From the NCBI GenBank assembly GCA_022787565.1, contig JALFVN010000028.1, positions 62,001-126,000 of the forward strand: 64,000 nucleotides of DNA, written 5' to 3'. Of this stretch, positions 17,432 to 26,004 are shown piece after piece. Every line of letters starts with the position of its first letter. The stretch's first letter is position 1. Source of the stretch: Clostridiales bacterium (lineage in GTDB: Bacteria > Bacillota > Clostridia > Oscillospirales > Oscillospiraceae). The notes under the pieces are model-generated. The model was not told the DNA's origin and did not search any database. It saw only the letters and a program-made list of their open reading frames with translations. The translations under genes were made by a program, and so were the position numbers.

Positions 17432-17748
17432 TGGGGTATCTCTCCATCCTCAAGCAGTGTAATACAGCTGTGTTCCCTGGCAAGAGCCCTGGCAACAAAG
17501 CGGGTCTCCTCGTCCATTGCCGTTCCCATGATGATGATCCTGCAACGCAGGACGCCGTTATCGTTCAGCCATAAAAGACCTCTTACGTTGTGTTCGAGGG
17601 CCGGTTCCTGCCCCTGTACCAGAAGCAGGACCATCTGGCTGCTGTTTTTTCCGCATTTCACCGGGCTGAGCATCAGACTGCCGGCGATCCACACCAGCAG
17701 AAGGACCACCGCGGCAGCGGCCAGTGCGCAAAGGAGCTTTGCCGTCAT
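17410..17748 (-). CDS. Small single-pass membrane protein, function unknown
   Basis: A 112-residue protein with one N-terminal hydrophobic segment (about residues 5-29) and a soluble remainder with no motif I can name. The predicted topology is N-terminal anchor with a small domain of roughly 75 residues, and there is a conserved-looking ELEDGEIPQW-like end (LLEDGEIPQWIRKMN). GAGGTGG lies five bases before the ATG, which supports expression. It overlaps recD2 by 22 bases and is 36 bp from uvrA, so it is probably co-transcribed with DNA-repair genes. No function is claimed. Confidence 0.75.
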   Translation of the reverse strand: MTAKLLCALAAAAVVLLLVWIAGSLMLSPVKCGKNSSQMVLLLVQGQEPALEHNVRGLLWLNDNGVLRCRIIIMGTAMDEETRFVARALAREHSCITLLEDGEIPQWIRKMN

Positions 17749-17784
17749 TCAAACCACCTCTGCCCACTCTATGCCCCGGTACTC

Positions 17785-20613
17785 TTATTTGTTCAGCATC
17801 TTTTTCAGAAACTGGCCGGTGTAGCTTCTTTCGCAGTTTGCGCAATCCTCGGGAGTTCCGGCAAACACCAGCTCGCCTCCTCCGTCGCCGCCCTCCGGAC
17901 CAAGGTCGATGATATGATCCGCCACCTTGATCACGTCCAGGTTGTGCTCGATGACCACCACGGTATTTCCCGCCTCCACAAGGCGGTTCAGAATGGTAAT
18001 CAGCTTGTGCACATCGGCCACATGCAGTCCGGTGGTGGGCTCATCCAGCACATACACCGTGGAGCCTGTACTGCGCTTGGACAGCTCGGTGGCCAGCTTT
18101 ACCCGCTGAGCCTCTCCGCCGGAGAGGGTTGTGCTGGACTGGCCCAGCTTCACATAGCCCAGGCCCACATCCCGCAAGGTCTCGATCTTCCGGCAGATCT
18201 TGGGCAGGTTTTCAAAGAATTCGCAGGCCTCGTCAATGGTCATATCCAGAACGTCGGCAATGCTTTTGCCCTTGTATTTCACTTCCAGGGTCTCCCGGTT
18301 GTAGCGCTTGCCGTGGCAAACGTCACAGGGCACATAGACATCCGGCAGAAAATGCATCTCGATCTTCACCAGACCGTCGCCGCAGCAGGCTTCGCAACGG
18401 CCGCCCTTTGTGTTGAAGGAAAAGCGGCCCTGGGAATAGCCCCGGAGCTTTGCGTCCCGGGTGGAGGCATACAGATCCCGGATATCGTTAAAAACGCCGG
18501 TATAGGTCGCCGGGTTTGACCGGGGCGTTCTGCCGATGGGGCTCTGGTCAAGGGCAATGACCTTGTCCACATACTCCAGCCCCTCGATCCCGGCGCATTT
18601 GCCAGGGCGCAGCTTTGCCCGGTTTTTTTCCGAAGCCAGGGTTTTATACAAAATTTCATTGACCAGGGAGGATTTTCCGCTGCCGGACACGCCGGTGACA
18701 CAGATAAATTCTCCCAGAGGAAACTCCACGTCAATGCTTTTCAGGTTGTTTTCTTCCGCACCCCGGATCACAAGGCGCTTTCCGCTGCCCTGGCGGCGGG
18801 TTTCGGGAAGCGGGATGGAGCATTTTCCGCTGAGATACTGTCCCGTTATGGAATCAGGGCAGGCGCAGATATCCGCAACAGAGCCGGCTGCCACCACCTT
18901 TCCGCCGTTTACCCCGGCCCCCGGGCCGATATCGATCACATAGTCCGCGGCGCGCATGGTATCCTCGTCGTGCTCCACAACGATCAGGGTATTGCCCAGA
19001 TCACGGAGATTTTTCAATGTTGCAAGCAGCTTGTCGTTGTCCCGCTGGTGCAGACCGATGCTGGGCTCATCCAGAATATACAGCACGCCCATCAGGCTTG
19101 AGCCGATCTGGGTGGCAAGCCTGATGCGCTGGCTCTCACCGCCGGAAAGGGTCGACGCAGACCGGGACAGGGTCAGATAGCCAAGGCCCACGCTCTGCAA
19201 AAAGCCCAGTCTGGCCTTGATTTCCTTAATGATCCGCTCGGCAATGATGGCCTGGTTTCCGGTCAGCTCCAGGCTGTCCATAAAGGCCAGCGCTTTGATT
19301 ACCGAAAGGTCGGAGAATTCCGCAATGCTCAGTCCCCCCACCGTCACGGCGAGAGCGGACTTTTTCAGTCTTCTCCCGGCGCAGTCCGGGCAGGGGATCT
19401 CTGCCATACACTCTTCGATATCCGCGCGCATGGCGGGACTTTGCGTCTCCCGGTAACGGCGGTCCAGATTATTGACAATTCCCTCGAATTCCCGCTGGAT
19501 CACCCCGTAGCCCTCGTTTTTTTCATAGTGGAGCTGAAGCTTTTCCCCCTTGGTGCCGTAGAGGATGGCGTCGATGGCCTCCCTGGGGATGTCCCTGATG
19601 GGGTCAGTCAGCTTGAAATGATAGCGGCGGGCCAGGGCTTCAAAATACATTCTGGATATGGAGTCGCCCTTCACATTGCCCCAGCCGGAGGCACAGATGC
19701 CCCCGTCCATGATGCTCAGGTTGGGATTGGGTATGACCAGCTGCGGGTCCACCAGCAGCTGAACGCCCAGACCCGTACAGGTGGGGCAGGCGCCGTAGGG
19801 GTTGTTGAAGGAAAAGAGCCGGGGAGCCAGTTCCTCGATGGAGATGCCGCAGCTCTCGCAGGCATAATTCTGGGAGAAGGAAATCTGCCTGTCCTCCCCC
19901 ACCAGATCCACCAGCATCAGTCCCCCTGCCAGGGCGAGGGCCGTCTCCGCCGAATCAGTGAGTCTGCGGAGAATGTCCGGCTTGATGACCAGCCGGTCCA
20001 CAACAATTTCGATATTGTGCTTCTTGTTTTTTTCCAGCTTGATCTCCTCGGTCAGCTCGTAAAGGATCCCGTCAATTCTTGCGCGGACATAGCCGGACTT
20101 CTTCGCGTCCTCCAGGATCTTCACATGCTCCCCCTTTCGGGCGCGAACCACGGGAGCCAGAATCTGGATCCTGGACCCCTCAGGCAGGGCCATGATCTGA
20201 TCCACGATCTGGTCAATGCTCTGCTGTTTGATCTCCCGCCCGCATTTGGGGCAGTGGGGCACGCCCACCCGGGCCCAGAGCAGACGCATATAGTCATAGA
20301 TCTCCGTGACAGTACCCACGGTGGAACGGGGATTTTTTGAGGTGGTTTTCTGATCGATGGAGATGGCCGGTGACAAACCGTCGATATAGTCCACATCCGG
20401 CTTGTCCATCTGGCCAAGAAACATTCTTGCGTAGGAGCTGAGACTCTCCACATAACGGCGCTGACCCTCCGCGTAGATGGTGTCAAAGGCCAGACTGGAT
20501 TTGCCGCTGCCGGAAAGGCCGGTGATCACCACAAGCTTGTCTCTGGGGATCTCCACGTCGATGTTTTTCAGGTTGTTTTCTCTTGCGCCTTTGATAAAAA
20601 TGCTTTCCTGCAT
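17785..20613 (-). CDS. uvrA: Excinuclease ABC subunit A
   Basis: The damage-recognition ATPase (942 aa) of nucleotide-excision repair. There are two ABC modules: Walker [15 protein letters not shown] near residue 31 and [14 protein letters not shown] near 640, with signatures [12 protein letters not shown] and [12 protein letters not shown]. Two zinc clusters are present (CESC...CPTC near 255-280 and CEAC...CDVC near 740). Length is standard. It partners UvrB, encoded 15 kb away on the same strand rather than adjacent. The ybaK gene ends 3 bp upstream, so the two may share a transcript. Confidence 0.98.
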   Translation of the reverse strand: MQESIFIKGARENNLKNIDVEIPRDKLVVITGLSGSGKSSLAFDTIYAEGQRRYVESLSSYARMFLGQMDKPDVDYIDGLSPAISIDQKTTSKNPRSTVGTVTEIYDYMRLLWARVGVPHCPKCGREIKQQSIDQIVDQIMALPEGSRIQILAPVVRARKGEHVKILEDAKKSGYVRARIDGILYELTEEIKLEKNKKHNIEIVVDRLVIKPDILRRLTDSAETALALAGGLMLVDLVGEDRQISFSQNYACESCGISIEELAPRLFSFNNPYGACPTCTGLGVQLLVDPQLVIPNPNLSIMDGGICASGWGNVKGDSISRMYFEALARRYHFKLTDPIRDIPREAIDAILYGTKGEKLQLHYEKNEGYGVIQREFEGIVNNLDRRYRETQSPAMRADIEECMAEIPCPDCAGRRLKKSALAVTVGGLSIAEFSDLSVIKALAFMDSLELTGNQAIIAERIIKEIKARLGFLQSVGLGYLTLSRSASTLSGGESQRIRLATQIGSSLMGVLYILDEPSIGLHQRDNDKLLATLKNLRDLGNTLIVVEHDEDTMRAADYVIDIGPGAGVNGGKVVAAGSVADICACPDSITGQYLSGKCSIPLPETRRQGSGKRLVIRGAEENNLKSIDVEFPLGEFICVTGVSGSGKSSLVNEILYKTLASEKNRAKLRPGKCAGIEGLEYVDKVIALDQSPIGRTPRSNPATYTGVFNDIRDLYASTRDAKLRGYSQGRFSFNTKGGRCEACCGDGLVKIEMHFLPDVYVPCDVCHGKRYNRETLEVKYKGKSIADVLDMTIDEACEFFENLPKICRKIETLRDVGLGYVKLGQSSTTLSGGEAQRVKLATELSKRSTGSTVYVLDEPTTGLHVADVHKLITILNRLVEAGNTVVVIEHNLDVIKVADHIIDLGPEGGDGGGELVFAGTPEDCANCERSYTGQFLKKMLNK

Positions 20614-20616
20614 GTT

Positions 20617-21099
20617 TTAAACCTCGGTAACAATATTTGCCGTGCTTCCTCTGGTCAGGCCGATCAGATCAGACGGCGCAAGCTCTACCTGCTGGCCGAT
20701 CTTCCCTGCGCTGACCAGTACGGTCTCCTGGGAGAGTATGCTGCTGTGGAAGACGGTTTTATACTGCTTTTTCATCCCTATGGGAGAGCAGCCGCCCCGG
20801 ATATAGCCGGTAAGGGCATTGATCTCGCTGACATGGACCATGGCGACGGATTTTTCCCCCACCGCCTTTGCGGCCTTCTTCAGATCCAGCTCATCAGCCA
20901 CAGGAATGACAAAAACATAGATTTCCCCGCTCCCGCCGCGGGTGACAAGGGTTTTGAACACGCAGGCCGGATCCCTGCCCGTCATGCGGGCCACGGTCAG
21001 GCCGTCCACCGCTCCCTCGCCGTGGGGATATTCGTGGGCGTTGTATCTGATTTTCTTTTGTCCCAATATGCGCATCACATTGGTTTTCTGTTCCGCCAT
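20617..21099 (-). CDS. ybaK: Cys-tRNA(Pro)/Cys-tRNA deacylase YbaK-like
   Basis: Clears mischarged Cys-tRNA(Pro) in trans. The 160-residue protein has the single-domain YbaK/ProX fold: the catalytic lysine in CVFKTLV near residue 47, the [14 protein letters not shown] segment, and the end segment SPSD-like [21 protein letters not shown] lies seven bases before the ATG at 21099. It is immediately upstream of uvrA (3 bp), probably only a transcriptional neighbour. Confidence 0.93.
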   Translation of the reverse strand: MAEQKTNVMRILGQKKIRYNAHEYPHGEGAVDGLTVARMTGRDPACVFKTLVTRGGSGEIYVFVIPVADELDLKKAAKAVGEKSVAMVHVSEINALTGYIRGGCSPIGMKKQYKTVFHSSILSQETVLVSAGKIGQQVELAPSDLIGLTRGSTANIVTEV

Positions 21100-21177
21100 G
21101 GCAAAAACCTCCGCAGGGTATTAATTATTCATTATACCGCAAAAGTACTATACTTTCAACATCTTTTGCGCAGCAGA

Positions 21178-21205
21178 AAAGCTGCCGTTTTTTCACGGCA
21201 GCTTC
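21178..21205 (-). terminator. Terminator after the TetR gene
   Basis: AAGCTGCCG and CGGCAGCTT pair around an A/T-rich loop just past the tetR stop. On the minus strand the stem is followed by TTTT, and on the plus strand by a weaker run. The start of ybaK lies further downstream. Confidence 0.7.
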
Positions 21206-21220
21206 AAGCGAATTCATTTT

Positions 21221-21775
21221 TTACTTTTTGAAACGGTTCAGCAGATTTTCCACGCTGTTTTCCAGTATGGCCATCAGCCGGTCTTTTGTGATCTCTTTTG
21301 GCAGCTTCATTCCCAGATCGAGCCACTGGGAGATCAGTCCCACAACACAATTGGAATAGAATTCCACAACAAACTCAAAATCACTTCTGTCGATATTCTG
21401 GTCTTCCGAAACGATCACCGCAAAGCTCCGAATGCAGCTCTGGATCCGCCGTTTGTAATACCTGAGCATATATGTACGGCTCTGTGAATTGTAGATATTC
21501 AGGGCAAAGGTGCTGTTGTCCTGAAGATACTTGAAGAAAAGGATAACATCCTCCCGCCACCGGCTGAAGGTCACCTCACTGGGCAGCACTTTATTGGCGT
21601 CCTCTTCAAACACCCACTCCAGCAGATCGTATACATCATCAAAGTGATAATAGAAAGTCTGACGGTTAACGCCGCAGATCTCCACCAGGTCCTTTACCGT
21701 GATCTTTTCGATTGGTTTGACAGCCAGCATCTGTTTGAGCGCATTACCAAGAGCTTCCTTTGTATTCGAGGCCAT
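21221..21775 (-). CDS. TetR/AcrR family transcriptional regulator
   Basis: A 184-residue DNA-binding protein. The N-terminal helix-turn-helix is clear: ITVKDLVEICGVNRQTFYYH (about residues 24-43) followed by FDDVYDLLEWVF. The C-terminal half matches the DhaS-like TetR_C_8 type, which contains a long helical ligand domain. No efflux pump is next to it. The downstream-oriented genes (HAD phosphatase, nitroreductase, P-type ATPase) are transcribed towards it on the same strand, so its target is not obvious. It has its own promoter and terminator. Confidence 0.9.
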   Translation of the reverse strand: MASNTKEALGNALKQMLAVKPIEKITVKDLVEICGVNRQTFYYHFDDVYDLLEWVFEEDANKVLPSEVTFSRWREDVILFFKYLQDNSTFALNIYNSQSRTYMLRYYKRRIQSCIRSFAVIVSEDQNIDRSDFEFVVEFYSNCVVGLISQWLDLGMKLPKEITKDRLMAILENSVENLLNRFKK

Positions 21776-21816
21776 TTCAGCACCACCATGTCTATATACT
21801 GTTCACGCTGATTATT

Positions 21817-21845
21817 ATTTTAACACCATTCAAGAAAATATGCAA
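21817..21845 (-). promoter_or_regulatory. Sigma-A promoter of the TetR gene
   Basis: TTGCAT, 17 bases, TAAAAT on the minus strand, about 40 bases upstream of the start codon. The intervening leader contains an AT-rich stretch that could hold an operator, but no clear inverted repeat was found. Confidence 0.65.
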
Positions 21846-21860
21846 ATAGATAAAAGCAAT

Positions 21861-22433
21861 TTACCGCCGGATTTTTAGGGGCCAGGGGGACAGCTTTCCC
21901 CTGGAGACCAGGAATGCCTCATCCGCAATCTCCGCCATGGGCGTATCGGACAGGGAATCGGAATAAAATCTCTCTGTATGTCCGTCCGGATATTGCTCCC
22001 GGAAGCGGCGGACCTTTTCCGTATCATGGCAGTTCTCGCCCAGGATTTTACCGCTGTGCTTGTCCATGGGCGTAGCGATCAGGCCCACACCCAGCTCCGC
22101 TGCCATAGGCCGGAGCAGAAAGTAGGGGGAGGCGGAAATGATCACATCATCCTCTTTTTTCTGGTCCAGATACCACTGCCCGATGCCGCTGCGGTGCTTT
22201 TCCCAGAAGTTCTCCACGGCGGCGTCCACGTCCGGGAGGTAGCGCAGAAAGGAGAAGAGCTGCTCCTTCAGGCGCTTTGTGGGCATTTTCTTCACCCCAT
22301 AGGCCGCCGCGAAGGCCAGGGTTTTCGGCAGGGTCCGCAGTACGGCAGAGGGATATTTTTTCAGGCAGAAAAGGTAAAAGGATAGAGAGCTGTCAGGCTC
22401 GTAAATGGTCTGGTCAAAGTCGTAAGTATTCAT
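21861..22433 (-). CDS. HAD-superfamily phosphatase (HAD-IB-like)
   Basis: A 190-residue protein with all HAD motifs: nucleophile YDFDQTIYEPDSS at residues 4-16, motif II VIISASPYF, a lysine in DKHSGKILG, and motif IV SDSLSDTPMAEIADEAFLV. The helical cap after motif I and the order of motifs are like the phosphoserine-phosphatase type (HAD-IB), but the substrate cannot be told. The gene begins five bases downstream of the nitroreductase stop and so belongs to the same run as the P-type ATPase. Confidence 0.85.
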   Translation of the reverse strand: MNTYDFDQTIYEPDSSLSFYLFCLKKYPSAVLRTLPKTLAFAAAYGVKKMPTKRLKEQLFSFLRYLPDVDAAVENFWEKHRSGIGQWYLDQKKEDDVIISASPYFLLRPMAAELGVGLIATPMDKHSGKILGENCHDTEKVRRFREQYPDGHTERFYSDSLSDTPMAEIADEAFLVSRGKLSPWPLKIRR

Positions 22434-22438
22434 GGGCT

Positions 22439-22957
22439 TCAGTCGATGTAGCGGATATAGTCCGGCTTACGGGGCTTCATGACCGGCTCTTCGTCCGGGT
22501 AGCCCAGAATACAGTTGCCCACGCCGATATAATCCCCCTCAACGCCCCAACGGGCAAGAAGCTGCTTGCCTTCCGCGCTGTCGAACACCTCTCGGGCACG
22601 GTTGATCCAGCAGGAGCCCAGGCCGATTGCCTTGGCTGCTGTCATCATATTCCCCAGAACAAGGCTGCCGTCCTGAACGGCATGGGGGCTGTCAGCTTTC
22701 GCAAGAACCACGACCACGGTGGGTGCTCCGTAAAAGGGATCCACGTCAGCGCCCAGCACCTGTGCGTTCATGCGGGAGAGCAGGTCTCTCACCTCTTTGT
22801 TCTGCACGGCGATCAGTATGGGAGACTGCCTGTTTTTTCCCGTAGGCGCGCAGATACCTGCCTGCAGGATGATATCCAGTTCCTCCCGGGTGATCTGTTC
22901 CGGCTTATATTTTCTGATGCTGCGCCGGTTCATGATGTCGTTTATGGTGTTGTTCAT
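22439..22957 (-). CDS. Nitroreductase family FMN oxidoreductase
   Basis: A 172-residue protein with the FMN-binding N-terminus INDIMNRRSIRKYKPEQI and the later GLGSCWINRAREVF segment, both typical of short clostridial nitroreductases. Members reduce nitro groups, quinones or flavins with NAD(P)H. The ATG at 22957 has GGAGG upstream. It is 18 bp downstream of the P-type ATPase gene and 5 bp upstream of the HAD gene. The native substrate is unknown. Confidence 0.88.
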   Translation of the reverse strand: MNNTINDIMNRRSIRKYKPEQITREELDIILQAGICAPTGKNRQSPILIAVQNKEVRDLLSRMNAQVLGADVDPFYGAPTVVVVLAKADSPHAVQDGSLVLGNMMTAAKAIGLGSCWINRAREVFDSAEGKQLLARWGVEGDYIGVGNCILGYPDEEPVMKPRKPDYIRYID

Positions 22958-22975
22958 GATGAACCTCCGTTTATA

Positions 22976-24979
22976 TTAAAGATTAAAGGTCCTGAGGGAG
23001 AGAAAAACCGTGTAGCAGAGAACGATAAGCTCGCAGAGCATGGCAAGCCAGATGCTCATGATCCCCAGGGCGCCCAGAAGCAGCAGGGCAGCCTTCACGG
23101 CAAGGGACACGAGAATGATGTTCAGCGACGTCCTCCTCACCGCGCGGGATATGCGCAAAGCCAGGGGAAGACGCCGGATATCATCGCCCATGACGGAAAC
23201 ATCGGCCATGGCCAAAGCGTTGCCGTAACGCAGTGCCCCCATGGCAATGCCCACGTCCGCCCGCTCCATGGCAGGCAGGTCGCTGTTGCCGGCGCAGACA
23301 AAGGCAAGGCTTGTGCCGCTGCCCTTTGTGGCCATCAGGTACTCCACGGCGGAAATTTTGGCCTTGGGCGTAAGCTCAGGTCTGACCATGTCGAAATTCA
23401 GTGAGGCCGCCACAGAGCGGGCCACGGAGCGGACGTCGCCGGTAAACATTATGGCATTGGTCACACCGTTTGCCCGCAGGCCCTCAATCGCGTCGAAAGC
23501 ACCCTCCTTCACCTTGTCTGTGAGGATGATATGTCCGGCATAGACGCCGTCCACAGCCACATGGATCACCGTTCCGCTGCGGGATGGGGCGCTGAAATCA
23601 ATGTCGTGGTCAGTCAGCAGCATGGAGTTGCCTACATAGACATGCTTCCCGCCAATAAAAGCGCTGACGCCCCGGCCGGGGATCTCTTCGATCTGCAGAT
23701 TCTCATCCTCCTCCGGCAGTTCTCCCTCACAGGCCAGGCGCAGGGCCTGGGCTATGGGATGGCTGGAACGGCTTTCCGCAGCGGCGGCGATGGCGAGCAG
23801 CTCCTTCTCGCTTATCCGTACAGGCTCCACATCGGTGACGGTAAAACGGCCCTCCGTGATGGCTCCGGTCTTGTCAAACACAAAGGTCTCCGCTTTGGAG
23901 AGCTTTTCCAGACAGGCGCCGCCGTTGGCGAATATACCCCAGCGGGCCGCGCTGCCCAGACCGCCCAGAAAGGATAAAGGCACCGAAGCGGTAAGGGAAA
24001 CAGAGCCTGAAAGGCAGACAAACAGGATTCCCCTGCCGATCCACTCTTTCCAGCCGCCGGACACAATCGGCGGGATCAGTGCGATAAGCAGGCCCAGAAA
24101 CAGCACCACGGGCGTGATCAGCCGCGCCGCGCCGAAGGCCTGTTTTTCTGTGTCGGAGCGCTTTTTCCCCTCGGTGCTGATCATGTCCAGCGCGCAGCGA
24201 ACAGTAGACTCGGCAAAGGGGCGCATCACCCGGATCTTCAGGGTGTTGGTCAGATTGATGCAGCCGGAAACGGCCACACTGCCAGGCGCTACGGTGCGGG
24301 GGGCCGTCTCGGCAGTCAGCGGAGAAGTGTCCAGCGCGGACATTCCCTCCGTCACCACGCCGTCCAACGGGATTTTTTCACCGGGGGAGACAACGAGGAT
24401 CTCCCCCACGTTTACGCTTTCCGGGCTGGTATGTTCCGTGCCCTCTGCTGTTTCAACGCAGGCCTCACGGGGAAGAACAGACAGGATATTGTCCAGATAA
24501 CGCTGCTTTTCCGAAAGCGCATAGGCTTCCACAGCCAGTGCCACGCGGTGGATGATCATAATAAAAATCGCTGTCGGGTATTCACCGAGGCAGAAAGCGA
24601 CCACAGCGCCCAGCGTCATCAGCACGTCGCTTTCCAGAAGTTCGCCGTTGATCACACTCTCGGCGGCGTCCAGAATAATGGGAAAACCGGCAAAAATAAC
24701 AACGGCGGCAAAACTCAGCACACGAAGCCAGCCGGCGGTAGGAATGAGCCAAACCAGCATCATCAGCACGGAAGAGGCCGCGATCTGGATGACCTCCGGC
24801 GCGGTGAAGCCCCGCTCATGGCGGCGGCGCTGTACTTTCTCTATGCCCAGCGTTTTCAGGTCTATATTCAAAACACTTTTGATCAGTTCTCTCAGATCCG
24901 GCAGGCTGCGTTTCTGCGTCTCCCTGACCTTCACATGTTTATTTTTTGGGGGTGCAACATGCTTGCCCAAATCATTCAC
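22976..24979 (-). CDS. Divergent P1B-type (heavy-metal-like) ATPase with degenerate motifs
   Basis: A 667-residue P-type ATPase by layout: paired N-terminal helices, actuator domain, a membrane pair, a phosphorylation/nucleotide domain and two last helices. The phosphorylated Asp is kept (D369 in DKTG), as are the nucleotide-site HP (H407-P408) and TGD (513-515). Several hallmarks are altered. The membrane CPC is CLS (322-324), the actuator TGES is TAET (222-225), DKTGTLT reads DKTGAIT, and the GDGxND hinge reads CAGNSD (562-567). No N-terminal metal-binding CxxC domain is present. Metal transport is therefore uncertain. It has its own promoter and heads a run with the nitroreductase and HAD genes. 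Confidence 0.85.
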   Translation of the reverse strand: MNDLGKHVAPPKNKHVKVRETQKRSLPDLRELIKSVLNIDLKTLGIEKVQRRRHERGFTAPEVIQIAASSVLMMLVWLIPTAGWLRVLSFAAVVIFAGFPIILDAAESVINGELLESDVLMTLGAVVAFCLGEYPTAIFIMIIHRVALAVEAYALSEKQRYLDNILSVLPREACVETAEGTEHTSPESVNVGEILVVSPGEKIPLDGVVTEGMSALDTSPLTAETAPRTVAPGSVAVSGCINLTNTLKIRVMRPFAESTVRCALDMISTEGKKRSDTEKQAFGAARLITPVVLFLGLLIALIPPIVSGGWKEWIGRGILFVCLSGSVSLTASVPLSFLGGLGSAARWGIFANGGACLEKLSKAETFVFDKTGAITEGRFTVTDVEPVRISEKELLAIAAAAESRSSHPIAQALRLACEGELPEEDENLQIEEIPGRGVSAFIGGKHVYVGNSMLLTDHDIDFSAPSRSGTVIHVAVDGVYAGHIILTDKVKEGAFDAIEGLRANGVTNAIMFTGDVRSVARSVAASLNFDMVRPELTPKAKISAVEYLMATKGSGTSLAFVCAGNSDLPAMERADVGIAMGALRYGNALAMADVSVMGDDIRRLPLALRISRAVRRTSLNIILVSLAVKAALLLLGALGIMSIWLAMLCELIVLCYTVFLSLRTFNL

Positions 24980-25027
24980 TCCTTCATGAGCGTACCGGCA
25001 AATTACGTTCTCTTATTTTATTTATTT

Positions 25028-25056
25028 ATGATACGACAGTGTAGAAAATATGTCAA
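25028..25056 (-). promoter_or_regulatory. Sigma-A promoter of the P-type ATPase gene
   Basis: A perfect -35 TTGACA, a 17-base spacer and TATCAT lie about 50 bases upstream of the ATPase start on the minus strand. It lies just beyond the left copy of the duplicated hairpin at 25073. Confidence 0.75.
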
Positions 25057-25072
25057 TAGACAGGGAACAGAT

Positions 25073-25112
25073 AAAAATTACAGGAAAGCCGGAGCTTTCC
25101 TGTAATTTCTTC
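25073..25112 (-). terminator. Left copy of a 40-bp terminator hairpin (exact duplicate)
   Basis: An inverted repeat with arms AATTACAGGAAAGC and GCTTTCCTGTAATT around CGGA, with flanking A/T runs. The same 40 bases recur exactly at 25317-25356. In the minus direction a T-run follows, so it can end transcription coming from the spore-protein gene. Confidence 0.75.
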
Positions 25113-25316
25113 AGCTTGTCAAAAAAGTCCTTTCAGGGCTTTTTTGACCGCTCCAACCGCCGAGCGTTTTGAAAAATTAAAACGCTGCTTCGCCCAAAAA
25201 ACTTGAAAAATCAAGCTTTTTGGCGGCGGGTTATTGTAACGCGAGGTGGGTCTTAACCCCCTCGCGCTCCCCCGCGGCTCTATAGTCGACGAAAAAGCTT
25301 AGTTTTTGACAGTCTC
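25113..25316. repeat. Hairpin-rich intergenic element 1 (about 204 bp)
   Basis: This stretch has no credible reading frame and fills most of the gap between the P-type ATPase and the spore-protein gene. It starts with AGCTTGTCAAAAAA (25113-25126) and ends with TTTTTGACAGTCT (25303-25315), imperfect terminal inverted repeats. Inside are four more stems: around 25118-25147 (GTCAAAAAAG/CTTTTTTGAC), an AGCGTTTT/AAAACGCT stem, a CAAAAAACTTGA/TCAAGCTTTTTG stem with one mismatch, and a GCGAGG/CCTCGC stem. Exact terminator copies flank it on both sides. A related element lies at 53632-53791. Confidence 0.7.
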
Positions 25317-25356
25317 AAAAATTACAGGAAAGCCGGAGCTTTCCTGTAATTTCTTC
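25317..25356 (-). terminator. Terminator of the spore-protein gene (right copy)
   Basis: The same 40-bp hairpin as at 25073-25112, here 26 bases past the stop of the SASP gene. The stem is 14 bp with a CGGA loop, followed on the minus strand by a T-run. It is a good intrinsic terminator. Confidence 0.85.
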
Positions 25357-25382
25357 TCTGTATCAGACTATTGGGAGCGGCT

Positions 25383-25583
25383 TTACTTCATGCCGTTCTC
25401 GTATGCCTCGATCATCTTCTTGACCATCTGGCCGCCGACGGAACCAGCCTGACGGCTGGTGAGGTCGCCGTTGTAACCGTTCTTCAGGTTAACGCCGACT
25501 TCGGAAGCGGCTTCCATCTTGAACTTCTCCATAGCGTCGCGGGCTGCGGGGTTCACAAGATGATTGCTGGACTTGTTAGACAT
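25383..25583 (-). CDS. sspA-like: Alpha/beta-type small acid-soluble spore protein
   Basis: A 66-residue DNA-coating protein of the dormant spore that protects DNA from UV and heat and supplies amino acids on germination. The family core is clear: NPAARDAMEKFKMEAASEVG with the germination-protease site, then NGYNGDLTSRQAGSVGGQM and VKKMIEAYE. The start is the ATG at 25583, with AAGGAG nine bases upstream; the in-frame ATG three codons earlier abuts the ribosome site. I could not find a convincing sigma-G promoter. It shows that the organism belongs to a sporulating lineage. Confidence 0.97.
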   Translation of the reverse strand: MSNKSSNHLVNPAARDAMEKFKMEAASEVGVNLKNGYNGDLTSRQAGSVGGQMVKKMIEAYENGMK

Positions 25584-25668
25584 TGTTTGCATCTCCTTTT
25601 TGTCATTTCGGGTTTATCGCCCGTGCTTATCTTTTGTAAAGGAAACGCAGATATGCAAAACGGAGGAT

Positions 25669-25683
25669 ATGTAAATTTTACAT
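25669..25683. promoter_or_regulatory. 7-1-7 palindrome upstream of the spore-protein gene
   Basis: ATGTAAATTTTACAT is a perfect 7-bp inverted repeat around one base, 86-100 bases upstream of the SASP start codon. It may be a binding site for a dimeric regulator. No protein is assigned. Confidence 0.35.
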
Positions 25684-25814
25684 GCTGAAAAGCAAGAGCA
25701 TTTTATCTGCCGATGCAGCCATTGTATATCTTGCGGGACATCAGAAAATCGAATATAAAAAAGAAAGGAAAAACCTGTAATTTTACGTTATTATACGCAA
25801 AGAGGGAGACGCTT

Positions 25815-25988
25815 ATGATAACCGGCGAAGTGAAAAACACGATAAAAGAGTTTGACGCCTGCACAAAAGCAGTACATAACTGGTCTCAGGATCCTTCATT
25901 GCGCCTCTCTCACCTAATAAACAGGAGTGAGCGGCGCACCGCTCACTCCTGTTTATTAGGTCTTCTTTTGCTCTACCCCAACTATTGA
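25815..25988 (+). pseudogene. Doubtful small ORF, possible gene remnant
   Basis: A 57-codon frame starting MITGEVKNTI behind a GGGAG ribosome site. The first ten residues resemble the start of type I restriction-modification HsdM proteins (MITGELKNK...), but the rest does not continue the match. It reads straight through a fragment of the REP-like repeat (25889-25905) and the 22-bp terminator hairpin. I take it as a decayed remnant or chance frame. The 25584-26004 interval holds nothing else that I recognise. Confidence 0.3.
25913..25960. terminator. Very strong 22-bp terminator hairpin
   Basis: CCTAATAAACAGGAGTGAGC plus GG pairs perfectly over 22 bp with its reverse complement across a four-base loop (CGCA). 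TCTTCTTTT follows on the plus strand. It lies 44 bases past the sensor-kinase stop, so it can end that minus-strand operon and block opposing transcription. Confidence 0.8.
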
Positions 25989-26004
25989 CATAGAGCCTTT
26001 ATTT

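Noticed and set aside
25113..25316. SRP RNA, 6S RNA or tmRNA in the hairpin-rich gap
   Set aside because: None of the conserved cores of these RNAs is visible; the stems are separate local hairpins.
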